NCBI GenBank assembly: GCA_026988155.1 | Contig: JALSLW010000023.1 | Coordinates: forward strand, 1-64,000 | DNA: 64,000 nt | DNA from: Methylomonas sp. | Lineage (GTDB): Bacteria > Pseudomonadota > Gammaproteobacteria > Methylococcales > Methylomonadaceae | Direction of reading: 5' to 3' | Shown here: piece after piece, positions 63,713 to 64,000 of the stretch | Layout of the letters: every line of letters starts with the position of its first letter | Numbering within the stretch: position 1 is the first letter of the stretch | Notes under the pieces: model-generated | What the model was told of the DNA's origin: nothing | Database searches by the model: none | What the model saw: only the letters and a program-made list of their open reading frames with translations | Made by a program: the position numbers and the translations under genes

Positions 63713-64000
63713 ATGACAGAAGAAATAGTTGATATTGTATCGTCAGATATTGTACATGACACACCTAAGATGTTTGATTTTCAATTTAGTGCTACTGCTA
63801 CAGATCCTTCATTAATAGATGAACCTAAGTTTAGTGCGACGAATGCTGATAGTGAGAAAAGTTCATCATCAGCCGATGCAACACGTGTTTACTTAAATGA
63901 ATTGGGTAAATCAAAACTGCTGACTGCTGATGAAGAAAAGGTTTATGGAAAACGTGTTTTAGCAGGGGATGAAGAAGCACGAAAGATAATGATAGAGAGC
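63713..64000 (+). CDS. rpoS: RNA polymerase sigma factor RpoS, N-terminal part
   Basis: Open to the window end. The 96 residues read show an acidic N-terminus and then DATRVYLNELGKSKLLTADEEKVYGKRVLAGDEEAR, the sigma-70 region 1.2 of RpoS type. The ribosome site TGGAGGT lies five to eleven bases before ATG 63713. It follows nlpD as in most gammaproteobacteria; in E. coli the rpoS promoter lies inside nlpD. Confidence 0.95.
   Translation, partial: MTEEIVDIVSSDIVHDTPKMFDFQFSATATDPSLIDEPKFSATNADSEKSSSSADATRVYLNELGKSKLLTADEEKVYGKRVLAGDEEARKIMIES

Noticed and set aside
1-64000. tRNA, rRNA, prophage or integrative element
   Set aside because: No tRNA cloverleaf, rRNA segment, integrase, phage structural gene or transposase was recognised on either strand by eye.

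Overview
This window is a chromosomal segment of a gammaproteobacterial methanotroph or methylotroph, most likely Methylococcales with rather low G+C (judged by eye, not computed). The placement rests on a tetrahydromethanopterin (H4MPT)/methylofuran C1-transfer island carrying fae, mch, beta-RFAP synthase and the Orf5, Orf7, Orf17 and OrfY families, combined with typical gammaproteobacterial housekeeping blocks: yceD-rpmF-plsX-fabHDG-acpP-fabF-pabC-mltG-tmk-holB-pilZ-tatD, dksA-gluQ and nlpD-rpoS. No rRNA, tRNA or CRISPR array was seen.

Layout. 1-3.7 kb: a possibly decayed Fis-like HTH gene, then a zinc-ribbon/MORN-repeat gene, a four-helix membrane protein and a coiled-coil protein that look like one operon. 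3.7-8.4 kb (minus): a single-module NRPS (C-A-PCP-TE) with a G10 tract in its promoter region, and an exported protein of unknown function. 8.6-21.0 kb: a frameshifted receiver-domain remnant, then the C1 cofactor island (nucleotidyltransferase, HAD phosphatase, beta-RFAP synthase, ATP-grasp Orf17, mch, RimK-like Orf5, CitG-like Orf7, fae, a HisA-like gene on the opposite strand, a chemoreceptor, a MfnD-like ATP-grasp and the OrfY/MfnF homologue). 21.2-26.6 kb: an SPFH/flotillin protein, a nitroreductase, a Cys-rich small protein, and a hot-dog-like protein translationally coupled to a B12-binding radical SAM enzyme. 26.7-32.7 kb: a palindromic repeat and a tripartite RND efflux operon.

33.2-39.5 kb holds the least described block. 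Two MglA-like (COG2229-type) GTPases, one with a long basic N-terminus, lie beside a pseudo-receiver protein, a roadblock/LC7 protein and two unknown proteins, followed by an Aer-like PAS protein and a PhnD-like binding protein that has no signal peptide. This looks like a polarity or surface-motility signalling module, possibly serving type IV pili, since a PilZ gene follows holB further on. 39.5-52 kb is the conserved fatty-acid/cell-envelope/replication block. 52.1-52.6 kb carries two side-by-side copies of a MITE-like palindromic element, with related copies at 49.25 kb and 34.07 kb. 52.7-57.6 kb (minus) has aldehyde dehydrogenase, a small membrane protein, acetyl-CoA synthetase and gluQ-dksA. 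58.2-64 kb has an aminotransferase, rhodanese, DUF3581, moeA-mobB, a membrane J-domain protein, nlpD and the start of rpoS.

How it fits together: Fae and Mch carry formaldehyde into the H4MPT oxidation route. Most of their neighbours are best read as enzymes making the two archaeal-type cofactors (H4MPT and methylofuran) that the route needs. The strongest leads are the GTPase/roadblock module, the unassigned enzymes of the cofactor island, the possible phase-variable promoter of the NRPS, the lack of any conventional start codon for gluQ directly after the dksA stop, and the B12-radical SAM/hot-dog pair.
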